A DNA stretch of 64,000 nucleotides from Palsa-506 sp963709075. Lineage in GTDB: Bacteria; Actinomycetota; Actinomycetes; Streptosporangiales; Streptosporangiaceae. Positions 26,195 through 35,141 of the stretch are shown piece after piece. The notes under the pieces were generated by a model. That model was not told the DNA's origin. It searched no databases and was given only the letters and a program-made list of their open reading frames with translations. A program made the translations under genes and the position numbers. Where the stretch lies: NCBI GenBank assembly GCA_963709075.1, contig CAVPUY010000005.1:868001-932000 (forward strand), in the 5' to 3' direction. Within the stretch, counting starts at the first letter, position 1; the number at the start of each line of letters is the position of its first letter.

Positions 26195-26485
26195 GGTTCC
26201 CCCTCGGTGTCGCCTGGCCAGCGGTTGCAGCCTGACGCGCTGACCCTACGCCCCAATGCTTCATTCCTGCACCGGCCAGGCGGGCCGGACCGGCGATAGA
26301 CTCCGCGCAATCCACGCGGACGCCGGCGATTGAGCACGCAGGAGAATTTCTTTAATTCATGCTGAGCACTGCGCCGCGCCTCGTCTGCGGGGGTGCACTT
26401 GTCCCGCCCGCTCAGGCGGGGCGGCGCAGGGCGCCATTGAGGCCACCCAGGCTCGCGGGTTACGGGTGCGCACGGGAGGATCAGC

Positions 26486-26569
26486 ATGTCCTTACGGATC
26501 ATCAAGTCGTCACGGGTAGGGCGGTTCGCTGGGCCGCGGCCCGGCCGGGTGCCGCGCGGCGCGGATTGA
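26486..26569 (+). CDS. 27-residue leader ORF, or displaced N-terminus of the MFS gene
   Basis: ATG 26486 has GGGAGGA 5 nt upstream, the best ribosome site in this region. The frame MSLRIIKSSRVGRFAGPRPG continues VPRGAD and stops at 26569, overlapping the TTG of the MFS gene (ATTGA). The MFS gene itself has only a weak site. Either a basic leader peptide couples translation of the transporter, or one base has been lost at GATTGA and the two frames are one protein. Confidence 0.45.
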   Translation: MSLRIIKSSRVGRFAGPRPGRVPRGAD

Positions 26570-27837
26570 AGTACCGAACCGCAGCCGAGGCTGCCCTGGA
26601 ATCCGAGCTGCCCGCGGCACACCAGGTCGGCTGGGGTTTTATCGCGCTGTACGCGTTGGCGTACATGAGCACCAGCCTGTTGTTCATCGCGCCTCTGCTT
26701 GTCACCTTGGCCTTGAAGGTGAACTCGCTGGTGGGGATCGAACGGGCACCGGACAGCTTGGCGCTTGTCGCCGGGACCGGCGCTCTGCTGGCCATGGTCG
26801 GCAATCCGTTCTTCGGCAGGATGAGCGACCGCACCGCGTCGCGGCTGGGCATGCGGCGGCCATGGATGGTTATCGGCCTGGCGGGCGGTTCCCTCGGCAT
26901 CCTCATCGTCGCGCTGGCGCCAGACATCCCGGTCGTCCTCGCCGGGTGGTGCATCGCCCAGTTGTTCTTCAACGCGCTGCTCGCCGCCATGGTGGCGGTG
27001 CTGCCCGACCAGGTCCCGTCCGTTCAGCGCGGCCTGGTCTCCGGTGTCCTGGGTGTCTGCCTGCCCGTCGCGTCGGTGTGCGGCACGTTCCTGGTCAAAC
27101 TCTTCACCGGCAACATGCTCGCCATGTTCTTGGCCCCGTGCGCGATCGGCGGGTTCTTTGTCCTCCTTTTCGCGGTCACCCTGAAAGATCGCCGGCTTGC
27201 CGGCGCGGAGAAGCCGGCCTGGTCGCTGCGGGAATTTGCCAGCACGTTTTACGTCAACCCGCGGAAGAGCCCGGACTTCGCCTGGGCTTTCGCCAGCCGC
27301 TTCATGTTCGTTATGGCTTACGCGTTCCTGGTGACCTACCAGGCCTACTACCTGCTGGACAAGATCGGCACCGCCAAGGCCGACGTGCCGCAGCAGATAT
27401 TTCTGGGCACGCTTGCCCAGTCGGCCGTCATCGTCGCCGCTTCCCTCATCGGCGGGAAGGCCTCTGACCGGACGGGCCGGCGGAAGATCTTCGTCCTGAC
27501 CGCGTCGATCGTGTACGGCCTGGCGTTGTTCGTGATTGCCATCGCCAGCAACTTCAGCGGCTTCCTGGTCGGCATGGCCATCGGCGGACTGGGCTTCGGC
27601 GTGTACGTGGCCGTCGACCTTGCGCTCGTGGTGGACGTGCTGCCCGGCAAGGGCAACGCGGCCAGGGATCTCGGCGTGTTCAACATCGCCGGCGCGCTTC
27701 CCTTTTCGATCGCGCCGGCGATCGCGCCGGCCGTCCTGGCGATCGGCAGCGGCAGCTACGGCGTGCTGTACATGGTCGCCGGGCTCTGCGCCATCATCGG
27801 AGCCGTCGCCATCCTGCCCGTGAAGCGTGTCCGATGA
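26566..27837 (+). CDS. MFS transporter
   Basis: A 423-residue permease with about twelve membrane helices: VGWGFIALYALAYMSTSLLF, the motif-A loop FGRMSDRTASRLGMRRPWMV between helices 2 and 3, and the matching loop GKASDRTGRRKIFV between helices 8 and 9. Motif A in both halves and the DRTASRLGMRRP form resemble MFS proteins of sugar/glycoside type (GPH-like) rather than drug exporters; the substrate is unknown. TTG 26566 is used because it overlaps the stop of the 27-codon leader frame; see that entry for the alternative. A strong hairpin terminator follows. Confidence 0.8.
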   Translation: MKYRTAAEAALESELPAAHQVGWGFIALYALAYMSTSLLFIAPLLVTLALKVNSLVGIERAPDSLALVAGTGALLAMVGNPFFGRMSDRTASRLGMRRPWMVIGLAGGSLGILIVALAPDIPVVLAGWCIAQLFFNALLAAMVAVLPDQVPSVQRGLVSGVLGVCLPVASVCGTFLVKLFTGNMLAMFLAPCAIGGFFVLLFAVTLKDRRLAGAEKPAWSLREFASTFYVNPRKSPDFAWAFASRFMFVMAYAFLVTYQAYYLLDKIGTAKADVPQQIFLGTLAQSAVIVAASLIGGKASDRTGRRKIFVLTASIVYGLALFVIAIASNFSGFLVGMAIGGLGFGVYVAVDLALVVDVLPGKGNAARDLGVFNIAGALPFSIAPAIAPAVLAIGSGSYGVLYMVAGLCAIIGAVAILPVKRVR

Positions 27838-27861
27838 GCGCTTAGGGCGCCGGCCAGCGAA

Positions 27862-27896
27862 AACACGGCCGGGCCCCGGCAGGGCCCGGCCGTGTT
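27862..27896. terminator. bidirectional hairpin terminator
   Basis: AACACGGCCGGGCCC and GGGCCCGGCCGTGTT form a perfect 15-bp stem with loop CGGCA. It lies between the convergent MFS and DUF4386 genes and can serve both strands. Confidence 0.9.
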
Positions 27897-27908
27897 GCGT
27901 GTCGAGGG

Positions 27909-28691
27909 CTAGACGGCCACACGCTCGGCGAGCGGCGCGCTGGTGGCGGCGTCCATGGCCGCGGTGATCGGGGAGGGCTTGAAGCCCTTGACGACCAGCC
28001 AGACGCCCAGCGAGAACTCCCAGGCAGCCACCGGGACTGCGGCGAGCCCGGTCCAGGGGGGAGGCGGCACGCTGCCGCCGAGCAGCGTGGCGAAGACGGC
28101 GGTGATGAGCAGGGGGGCGCCGATAAGCCCTATGACGGGAATGATCCGGGGCACGAGCCGGGACTTGTACAGCAAGGAGCCAAGCAGCAGTGCGTTGATG
28201 CCCGGCATGAGGCTCTGCCCGAGCAGGAACGTCCAGTTGTAGACCGCGGCGTGCGACGCGCCGGTGGTGACGAGCGCGGCCGTGTTTGCCCCGGCCGCTG
28301 CGCCCAGGTCCTGCCGCAAAGTCACCAGCGACAGCAGGCTGACGACACCGGCGAAGATCATGGCGGCCTCCAGGACGCGGGCGGCGGCGAAGCCGAGCGC
28401 GAGGCTTTCGTTCTGCCGCCTGACCACCGGGTACAGCGTGACGGCGGTGCCGATGCCGGCCAGGGCGACGATCACCTCGAGGAAGCCGCCCACGAGCACG
28501 GCGGTGTGGCCGCCGGAGCCGAGGATCCAGTCGTGGTGGTTCTTGATGGGGCCGTAGAGGGCGAGTGTGGGGATCGAGATGAAGGTAATCAGGTAGAAGA
28601 CGCCCGCGACGAGCGCGGTCTTCCTTGTCGAGGTCATCGGGGCTCCTTTCGCCGCTGGTTTCATTGCTGGGGTTTGGACGGTGGTGGCCAT
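27909..28691 (-). CDS. DUF4386 membrane protein
   Basis: A 260-residue integral membrane protein of the DUF4386 family, with about seven hydrophobic segments: TRKTALVAGVFYLITFISIP, GGHTAVLVGGFLEVIVALAG, NALLLGSLLYKSRLVPRIIP. The family's Y-L-I-T-F and L-L-Y-x-S-x-L-V-P-R motifs are visible. No function is known. ATG 28691 has AAAGGAG 7 nt upstream; ATG 28637 is a second possibility closer to the family start. It is the second gene of an operon, 30 bp after the 89-residue protein gene. Confidence 0.85.
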   Translation of the reverse strand: MATTVQTPAMKPAAKGAPMTSTRKTALVAGVFYLITFISIPTLALYGPIKNHHDWILGSGGHTAVLVGGFLEVIVALAGIGTAVTLYPVVRRQNESLALGFAAARVLEAAMIFAGVVSLLSLVTLRQDLGAAAGANTAALVTTGASHAAVYNWTFLLGQSLMPGINALLLGSLLYKSRLVPRIIPVIGLIGAPLLITAVFATLLGGSVPPPPWTGLAAVPVAAWEFSLGVWLVVKGFKPSPITAAMDAATSAPLAERVAV

Positions 28692-28721
28692 GCCGGTCTC
28701 CTTTGTCGTGAAACTGCTCAG

Positions 28722-28991
28722 TTATCGGGCCTCGGCCGCGGGCGGCCGGGGATGGCCGGGGTCGACGTGATTGACCGAGATCAGGGGCAGGCCCAGGTCC
28801 CGCGCCTTCTGGAGCAAGCCGTAAAGCGCCGCCTGATCGGCTACGGGGCCATGGATGGTGGTGGTGCCGTCGCTGCCTTGGGCAATGGCCAGCCCGTCGA
28901 ACCAAGTGGCCCACCTGGTGCCGAGGTGCCCCTTGAGGCGGATCTCGTACTGTCCGGGGCCGTGATAGCGGCCATTCGATATCTCGCTCAT
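28722..28991 (-). CDS. small conserved hypothetical protein, operon partner of DUF4386
   Basis: An 89-residue protein: YEIRLKGHLGTRWATWFDGL, GTTTIHGPVADQAALYGLLQ, ARDLGLPLISVNHVDPG. The pattern (R-W-A-x-W-F-D-G-L, then G-P-V-x-D-Q-A-A-L-x-G-L-L) is a common small actinobacterial family of unknown function, usually beside regulators or membrane proteins. GGGGAG precedes the ATG. It is the first gene of the operon with DUF4386, and three TGTGGTGA sites lie 86-130 bp upstream. Confidence 0.8.
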   Translation of the reverse strand: MSEISNGRYHGPGQYEIRLKGHLGTRWATWFDGLAIAQGSDGTTTIHGPVADQAALYGLLQKARDLGLPLISVNHVDPGHPRPPAAEAR

Positions 28992-29075
28992 GGTGCTCCC
29001 CTTGCCGCTGCTCGCCGGGCTGGATCTCCGCCCGCGTTGCGAGCGTTCCTGGGTCTGATCGGAAGCTATGAGCGG

Positions 29076-29120
29076 ATGTGGTGAGCAGGCATCACCACAC
29101 CTGGTGATTGATGTGGTGAT
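29076..29120. promoter_or_regulatory. cluster of three TGTGGTGA half-sites
   Basis: ATGTGGTGA occurs at 29076 and 29111; TCACCACA lies inverted at 29092-29099. The last two form ATCACCACA-N12-TGTGGTGAT. The cluster sits upstream of the 89-residue/DUF4386 operon and just after the MalT-like regulator gene, which reads toward it, and is a candidate site for that regulator. Confidence 0.5.
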
Positions 29121-29154
29121 TCAGGCGGCGGGGGCGCGGTCGGTGCCGGGCGGC

Positions 29155-31911
29155 TCAGGGGTGCCGGCTGCGGGTTCGCGGCGACAGGCCGAGTTCCGCG
29201 GCCCGGCGGACCGCTGCCCTGCGGCTGGTCACCGCGAGCTTGGCGTAGATGTTCTTGGTGTGAGTCCGCATGGTGTTCAGGGACACCATGAGCTCGCGGG
29301 CGATGGCCGGGCCGTCCAGCTCGGTTCCGAGCAGCCGCAGCACGTCGAGTTCGCGTTCGCTCAGTGGCTCGATCAGAGCCTGTTCCGTGGGGGTGCTGTG
29401 CTCGGGCCCGCTCGCGGCGGCCAGGAGCCGGCGGACATAATCCCGCCTGATCCCCTGTTTCGCGGCCGCTCTCAGCAGGGAAACCATGGCCGGGCCCTCA
29501 TCCGCGAAGACCCGGACATAGCCCTCCGGCTCGGCTAGCGTCACCGCGCGGTCCAGGGAGCCGAGCGCAGCCGGGATGTCCCCCAGCGCCCGGTAGGCAA
29601 GCGCCTGCAGCACCAGGATCTCGATGACGCGTCCTGTCCTGCCGCCCGCATCCGCCGCCGGCAGCAGGCGCTCCAGGAGCCGGGTCGCTTCATGAGTGGA
29701 GCGCTCCGCACGCTCGCCCTCAGGCCGCGCCATGAACGCCCTGGCCAGGGTGATGTGCTCGAACTCGCGGAGGTAACTGAGGTCGTCATCAACGGACAGG
29801 CCCTGCTCACGCGCCCAGCCAAGGGCTTCACCGAACCTGCCCCGCGCGATCCAGACCCGGGCCTTCAGCGCCGGGACCGGCCGCACGTTCGGGAAGAAGT
29901 CACTGACATACAGGCGCTCCGCCTCATTGAGCAGCTCAAGCGCGCCGGGCAGGTTGCCCTCAGCCTCCCGCAGCCGAGCCATCGCCACCCGCCAGCGATA
30001 CCGATTCTGCGGCAACCCGGTGTGCTCTCCCAGCTCCTGGCTTCGCAGCAGAAGCTGCGCGGCGGCCCGCAGGTCGTCGCGCTCGCGGGCGATCTCACTC
30101 ATGCCCACGAACATGTCAGCGGTTCCCCGCAACACTGACCCGCCTGACTCAGGTCCGAGCTGCAATGCCTGCTCGTAGGTGCGCAGCGCCTCGCCGAGAC
30201 GGCCTTGCGTGATCCGGATGTCCGCCAGCGCGATCGAGCAGCCCAGGATGTCAGCGACAAACCCGGCCCGGCGCAGTCCGGCCACGCACTCGGAGTAGGC
30301 CCGGTGCCCGGCCTCGAGGTCCCCGCTGCCCCAGTACACCAGCCCCAACAGTCCCGCTGCCGAGGCACGGCAGAGGTGATCGTCGTCTGACGCGAGTTCG
30401 AGCGCCCGCTGGGCGTGCCTTACGGTGCCGGGAAAATCACCGCGAGCCAGCGCCAGCCCGGCACGGTACATCTCGATCGCCCCCGGGAGACGGCGGTACT
30501 CCTCCTCATCGGTGACGACCAGCTCCGCCGGAGGGACGTGGGGTTCCGCACGGTCGCCTGTCATTGGCTCCAGCCACCGCCCGGCGTTCCGCAGCCGGCC
30601 CTCGACTCCCTCGAGCTCGCCGCTTATCAGCAATGCCCCGGCAAAGTTAACGCTGAGCACGGGCCTGACCCGGACCACTTCGTCCGGGAGCGCCTCGAGC
30701 CAGCCACGCAGCCTGGCCTCCTGCCTGGTCCTCCGCATTGCCGGGATCGCGAGCTCGACCAGGCCGGCCGCCCGTTCGAAATCGCCGGCGGCCAGCGCGT
30801 GGCCGACGGCCTCGGGCTGCCCGCCGTGCTGCTCGTGCCATTCGCTCGCCCGCCGGTGCAGGTCCGGCACCTGGCCGGGCTGCTCGTCGAGCAGGCGCGC
30901 CTGCAGCACGTCGGCGAACAGGTGGTGGTAGCGATACCACCGGCGGCGGTCGTCGAGGGCGACCAGGAACAGGTTCCCCCGGTCCAGCGCCTCCAGCATC
31001 GCCTTGCCGCCACCCTGCCTGGTGACGGCATCGCACAGCGGGCCGCTCAGCCGGCCCAGGATAGACGTTTGCAGCAGGAAGGCCTGGACACGGCCGGACT
31101 GACGCGCCAGCACCTCCTCGGCCAGGTAGTCGATGACGTAGCGATCGTCTCCCGCGAAGCCGGCAATGAAGCCAGCGACGTCGTCTCGCCCCTGCATCGA
31201 CAGCGCCGCCAGCTGAAGCGCGGCGATCCAGCCCTCGGTGCGGGCCTCAAGCACGGCCACGTCTGGCGCCGTCAGCTGCAGGCCCATCATCTCGTTGAGG
31301 TAAGCCGCCGCCTCATCAGCGGTAAAGCGCAGCTCGGCCGCGCGGATCTCGGCCAGCTCACCGCGCGCCCGCAACCGGGCCAGCGGCAACGCGGGATCGG
31401 CCCGGCTGGCGATCACCACGTGCAACCACGGAGGCAGATGGTCGAGCCAGAACGCCATCCCCTGCTGCACCTCGGGCGCGTCGATGACGTGGTAGTCATC
31501 GAGCACCAGCACGATTTCGCCCGCACCGGCACCCAGGTCGTTGAGCAGGGCGGTAAGCACCGTCTCGATCGGAGGCCGCTGTTGCGCCTGCAGGAGGGCC
31601 AGCGCGCTCTCGCCCACCCCGGATGCCACCGCCCGCAGCGCGGCGATCACATAGGCCCAGAAGGAGGCGGGATCGTTGTCGCCCCGATCGAGCGACAGCC
31701 ACGCAACCAGCCGCTCATCGGCCGGCCCGGCCTGTCCCGCCGCCAGCCACTCGGTGAGCAGGGTCGTCTTGCCGAAACCAGCGGGTGCGGAGACGAGCAT
31801 CAGCTTCGACGCGGCCCCGCGGTCCAGCCGCTCGCTCAGCCGCGGACGCGGCACCAGACCACGCCGAGACCTCGGGACATAGAACTTCGTCTCGAGCAGG
31901 GCGGCTGGCAC
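29155..31911 (-). CDS. MalT-like LuxR-family transcriptional activator (STAND ATPase)
   Basis: A 918-residue signal-transduction ATPase. Near the N-terminus are KFYVPRSRRGLVPRPRLSER and Walker A LVSAPAGFGKTTLLTEWLAA; Walker B is EIVLVLDDYHVI, and SRADPALPLARLRARGELAE follows. A long TPR-like sensor region leads to the LuxR HTH at about 850-910 (LSERELDVLRLLGTELDGPA). The MalT group oligomerises with ATP and a small ligand. GTG 31911 has AGGAG 7 nt upstream. The TGTGGTGA cluster at 29076-29120 and the DUF4386 operon are likely targets (inference). Confidence 0.88.
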   Translation of the reverse strand: MPAALLETKFYVPRSRRGLVPRPRLSERLDRGAASKLMLVSAPAGFGKTTLLTEWLAAGQAGPADERLVAWLSLDRGDNDPASFWAYVIAALRAVASGVGESALALLQAQQRPPIETVLTALLNDLGAGAGEIVLVLDDYHVIDAPEVQQGMAFWLDHLPPWLHVVIASRADPALPLARLRARGELAEIRAAELRFTADEAAAYLNEMMGLQLTAPDVAVLEARTEGWIAALQLAALSMQGRDDVAGFIAGFAGDDRYVIDYLAEEVLARQSGRVQAFLLQTSILGRLSGPLCDAVTRQGGGKAMLEALDRGNLFLVALDDRRRWYRYHHLFADVLQARLLDEQPGQVPDLHRRASEWHEQHGGQPEAVGHALAAGDFERAAGLVELAIPAMRRTRQEARLRGWLEALPDEVVRVRPVLSVNFAGALLISGELEGVEGRLRNAGRWLEPMTGDRAEPHVPPAELVVTDEEEYRRLPGAIEMYRAGLALARGDFPGTVRHAQRALELASDDDHLCRASAAGLLGLVYWGSGDLEAGHRAYSECVAGLRRAGFVADILGCSIALADIRITQGRLGEALRTYEQALQLGPESGGSVLRGTADMFVGMSEIARERDDLRAAAQLLLRSQELGEHTGLPQNRYRWRVAMARLREAEGNLPGALELLNEAERLYVSDFFPNVRPVPALKARVWIARGRFGEALGWAREQGLSVDDDLSYLREFEHITLARAFMARPEGERAERSTHEATRLLERLLPAADAGGRTGRVIEILVLQALAYRALGDIPAALGSLDRAVTLAEPEGYVRVFADEGPAMVSLLRAAAKQGIRRDYVRRLLAAASGPEHSTPTEQALIEPLSERELDVLRLLGTELDGPAIARELMVSLNTMRTHTKNIYAKLAVTSRRAAVRRAAELGLSPRTRSRHP

Positions 31912-32018
31912 AGGCCATCTCCTAACCAACGCATCAGCCAGAGAATTCTAGGTTTCTTCGCCCTACCCATTCCTCGCCAGCCAACGACCGGTAAGTCCCG
32001 TCAGGAACGAGGTTACGG

Positions 32019-33290
32019 TCACGCCAGGGTGTTCCAGAGATCGCGATCGGTGTAGAGCTGCTCGACCTCGTCCAGCTCGACGTGGGCGTCCTCCGCGCGG
32101 GCCGCGGCGCCGCCGGCGACCCACCAGTCGGCGCCGGGTAGACCGGCGGACAGGTAGGCACGAGTTCCTGGCGGCCGAGACTGGTGCGCGGGCCGCTGCT
32201 GGGCCAGGACTTCACCGTGCGAGGGCTCCCACAGCCGGATGAGGCCGGCCTCCTCGCCGAGGACAACGGCGTCATACCACCGCCACACCACCGCCTCGGT
32301 GCCGTCCGGCGCGGCCGCGATGGCCACCAGGTGACCGGGTGACACCCGTTCGGTCCGCGGCGCCGGAAACGACGTCGCGTACCGAACGGAGCAGATCTGC
32401 CCGTCCGTGACAATTTCGCAGACATCCTCCCGAGCACGCACGACGATGCCGCAGCGCAACCGCGCGGGAACGAGGTCTTGGTTCGTCGAATCAGTCATTG
32501 CCCGCCGCCCTGTATTAACCGGGCGGCCGAGGAAGGCGGCCAGCCGCTCGATGGCAGGGGCCCGTTCGGCGACGATCTGGGCCGGGCCAAAGCGACCGGA
32601 GCGGGCTTGCTCGGTCAGCTGGGTACGGGCGAACGCCAGCGACTGTTCGGCCAGATCACCAGGCAGGTCGACCGGCTGCTCCGTGGCCTGCGCGAGGTCC
32701 CAGCCATGGGCGAGGAGGTCGTAGAGCCGGATCTGCAGTCGCTCGGCGCCGGTGGCGGCCCCAAGCGGGCCTCGGTAGGTGCGTTCGAAGACTCCGGGCC
32801 GGCCGAACGCTGCCTGCAGCGCGGTTGCGGAGTCGCGGTAGGCGCCCACCGGGTCGTCTTCGCTATGGTCCGCGGACGGCCTGGGCGGCGGCGGCTGGTC
32901 GGCGAGCAGCGCGGCGAAGACCCGGTTCATGCCGATCAGGTGATGGACGATCTGGCGTACCGTCCAGTCCGTACACGGGGTCGGCGCTGACCACTGGTCG
33001 GCTCGGATGTTGCTGATCAGGGCAGCGACCGCGTCGAATGCACGGCCGAGCTGCTCGGCCAATGGCGCGCGCTCGGTATCACTGCGCTCGATGCGGAACT
33101 CGTTGCCCTCCGGATCGGCGAGAACCACCCATCCGCCACCGTCTGGTCGGCGCTGGTCCTGGACCATCCGGGCACCGATACGCAGGAGATGGCCGATCTC
33201 CTCGTCGGGCCCGGTCAGCTGCAACCAGAATTGCGCCAGGCGGCAGGGATCGGCGCAGTCGAAGGTGATGTTCTTGATGCGTACGGCCAT
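32019..33290 (-). CDS. three-part fusion: VOC domain, mycothiol-isomerase-like (TIGR03086) domain, unknown C-terminal domain
   Basis: A 423-residue fusion. Residues 1-75 are half of a VOC domain (VRIKNITFDCADPCRLAQFW; GWVVLADPEGNEFRIERSD). Residues about 80-260 match the TIGR03086/MDMPI DinB-like helical bundle (WSAPTPCTDWTVRQIVHHLI, LLAHGWDLAQATEQP), whose His-rich site binds a divalent metal. A segment of about 160 residues then begins at an internal ATG (32498) and lacks known domains. There is no stop between the second and third parts, so either the third gene has been fused by stop loss or two genes overlap in frame. ATG 33290 follows AGGTGG. Confidence 0.75.
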   Translation of the reverse strand: MAVRIKNITFDCADPCRLAQFWLQLTGPDEEIGHLLRIGARMVQDQRRPDGGGWVVLADPEGNEFRIERSDTERAPLAEQLGRAFDAVAALISNIRADQWSAPTPCTDWTVRQIVHHLIGMNRVFAALLADQPPPPRPSADHSEDDPVGAYRDSATALQAAFGRPGVFERTYRGPLGAATGAERLQIRLYDLLAHGWDLAQATEQPVDLPGDLAEQSLAFARTQLTEQARSGRFGPAQIVAERAPAIERLAAFLGRPVNTGRRAMTDSTNQDLVPARLRCGIVVRAREDVCEIVTDGQICSVRYATSFPAPRTERVSPGHLVAIAAAPDGTEAVVWRWYDAVVLGEEAGLIRLWEPSHGEVLAQQRPAHQSRPPGTRAYLSAGLPGADWWVAGGAAARAEDAHVELDEVEQLYTDRDLWNTLA

Positions 33291-33686
33291 GGGGCCACCT
33301 TTCGAGGGCGGCGCCACCTGCGGCTGCGCTCAGCCAGTCAGCCCAGGAGGCGCGGAAACCAGCATCGACACGGGTGTCGCACCTCCTCTCGCTTTGACTC
33401 GGCCCATACAGACTGCCAGAGACACGGCCGCCGTGTCACTAGCGGATCCCGCTGGACGATCCGCGGGCCACCATCACCGGCGGCAGCGAGATCAGCTGAC
33501 GGGACAATGGTGCGATGACAGGACCGGATCGGCGTGACCTCGGCCGGGGCCGCCGGCGAGTCGCTTGCCGATGTTAATGTTGTCATCGGCAACTTCGGCC
33601 GCCAGGGTTGAGGTGGCGGGTGCGGCCGCGCTCTGCCGGGCTGTTATCCCGGCGATCATGATGAGAGGGATCTGGGAGCCCGCATA
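33291..33686. other. divergent intergenic region with hairpin
   Basis: No gene is supported here. TTGCCGATG and CATCGGCAA at 33565-33592 form a perfect 9-bp stem with a 10-nt loop. The divergent promoters of the fusion gene and the MmcQ/YjbR gene must lie here. Confidence 0.45.
33565..33592. repeat. 9-bp inverted repeat
   Basis: TTGCCGATG-N10-CATCGGCAA, about 95 bp upstream of the MmcQ/YjbR start. An operator or a leader hairpin; no adjacent regulator. Confidence 0.5.
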
Positions 33687-33995
33687 GTGGAGATCCGCGA
33701 TGTAGCCCACCTGGCCGAGGACATGGCGGGTGTGCGCCGCACTGAGCGGGAAGGGCTGGCCGAATGGCGGTACCACGGCAGGCTGGTCGCGCGCCAGCTT
33801 GATGACGTGCACCTGGTGATTCGTGCCGATTTCGACTACCGCGACTCCATACTGCGGCAGTTTCCCGGAACGTTCACCGCCCCGGCCCCGTATATCAGGC
33901 ACATGATGGTTGTCGCTGACATCGCTGGCGGCGACCCTGCTGCCATCGAGGATGCTCTCGAAGCAGCCTGGGAACTTCAGCGCAGTTCAGACTGA
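33687..33995 (+). CDS. MmcQ/YjbR-family protein
   Basis: A 102-residue protein with the MmcQ/YjbR fold: EGLAEWRYHGRLVARQLDDV, then HLVIRADFDYRDSILRQFPG and the C-terminal AAIEDALEAAWELQRS. The family resembles a DNA-binding double-wing fold but no regulon is known; genes are often near hydrolases. GTG 33687 is the start. It lies about 90 bp before the phosphotransferase gene and could be cotranscribed with it. Confidence 0.75.
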   Translation: MEIRDVAHLAEDMAGVRRTEREGLAEWRYHGRLVARQLDDVHLVIRADFDYRDSILRQFPGTFTAPAPYIRHMMVVADIAGGDPAAIEDALEAAWELQRSSD

Positions 33996-34086
33996 TCGGG
34001 CCGGGTTGTCACCGGGCTCGTCGCCCGCCTGTGCCTACAGCAGCGGCCGAAGCTGTCGCCGACACGGTTCGTGTGAGGATGACCAG

Positions 34087-35016
34087 GTGTCGCCTCGCGT
34101 GCCTGCCGTCGATCCTGCCCGCCTTGCCCGGTGGTGCGAGGAGCACCTGGCCAGCCCGCCGGCCGGCCAGATCTTCAGGTCCGGGTACCTCTCAGCGGTC
34201 ATCGGGCTCCGGCTGGCTGATAGCCGGGCGGTCGTGGTCAAGGTGCGTCCTGATTCGCCGCGGATGGCGGCATGCGTGGAGGTCCAGCGCCGGCTGTTCG
34301 AGTCCGGCTATCCGTGTCCCGAGCCGCTCACCGGCGCCGCCCCTTTGGGTGACGGCGTGGCTACCGCTGAGGCCTACGTCCCAGGCGGTGCCTTGCTCCC
34401 CAGCGCGGGTCGCCCGGCCTGGGCTTTCGCTGAAGCATTCGCGCGGCTGGTCACGCTCGCCCCGGGGCCAGCCGAGGTGCCCGCTCTTGACCCGCCGCCG
34501 CCGTGGGCGGACTGGAATCACGCCGGGGCCGGGCTATGGCCGCATCCCGGGGACTGTGCCGTCAACCTCAACGAGGTGGCCGGTCCGGCGTGGATCGACG
34601 ACACCGGGCGTCGTGCCCGTGACCGGCTGCGGGCCGGCGCATCAGAACCCGTGATCGGCCACTGCGACTGGCTCGCCGCCAACCTGCGCTGGCACGCGGA
34701 CAAGCTGCTGGTGGTGCACGACTGGGACAGCGTAACCGCCGACAGCGAAGCTGTCCTGGCCGGCTTCGCTGCCGCGCTGTATTCGGCCGTCAGCGTGCAA
34801 GAGCTAGCCACCGTCGAGGACACTGAGCGGTTCCTGGTGGCGTACCGCGATGCCCGCGGCGGGGAACTCAGCCCGGACGAACTCGGGCGGTCGTGGGCAG
34901 CCGGGGCCTGGACGCGGGCCTACGACGCCAGGTATCAGCACGCAGTCGGGCAACCCGTCCTCTCACTCACCGAGGAGGCGGCTCGTGAGCGCCTCCGCCG
35001 TGCTGGGATCGGCTAA
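34087..35016 (+). CDS. APH-family phosphotransferase-like kinase
   Basis: A 309-residue protein-kinase-like fold. The catalytic loop is VIGHCDWLAANLRWHADKLL (H-x-D-x4-N) and the metal-binding VVHDWDSVTAD gives the DxD after it; the N-terminal lysine region is LADSRAVVVKVRPDSPRM. Members phosphorylate aminoglycosides, homoserine, choline or other hydroxyl substrates, and resistance cannot be assumed here. GTG 34087 has GAGGATGA upstream; longer frames overlap the MmcQ gene. It ends near the promoter of the RCC1 gene. Confidence 0.82.
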   Translation: MSPRVPAVDPARLARWCEEHLASPPAGQIFRSGYLSAVIGLRLADSRAVVVKVRPDSPRMAACVEVQRRLFESGYPCPEPLTGAAPLGDGVATAEAYVPGGALLPSAGRPAWAFAEAFARLVTLAPGPAEVPALDPPPPWADWNHAGAGLWPHPGDCAVNLNEVAGPAWIDDTGRRARDRLRAGASEPVIGHCDWLAANLRWHADKLLVVHDWDSVTADSEAVLAGFAAALYSAVSVQELATVEDTERFLVAYRDARGGELSPDELGRSWAAGAWTRAYDARYQHAVGQPVLSLTEEAARERLRRAGIG

Positions 35017-35141
35017 CGGAGGCCCAGCGCCGCCAGTAATAAGAAGGTAATGGAATAGTAATGGAAATCTTTCCATCCTCTCTGGTGCTGGAGTTTCGCC
35101 GGATGTTAACGTCAAGCTCCCCGAGGGCGAGGGGCGCCGCT

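Noticed and set aside
26164..28914. Long reverse open frame of 916 codons spanning the MFS and DUF4386 genes
   Set aside because: Low-complexity Arg/Gly/Asp-rich translation, covers two real genes on both strands and their terminator.
30415..32055. Forward open frame of 546 codons opposite the MalT-like gene
   Set aside because: Gln/Arg/Pro-rich without domains; antisense of the activator.
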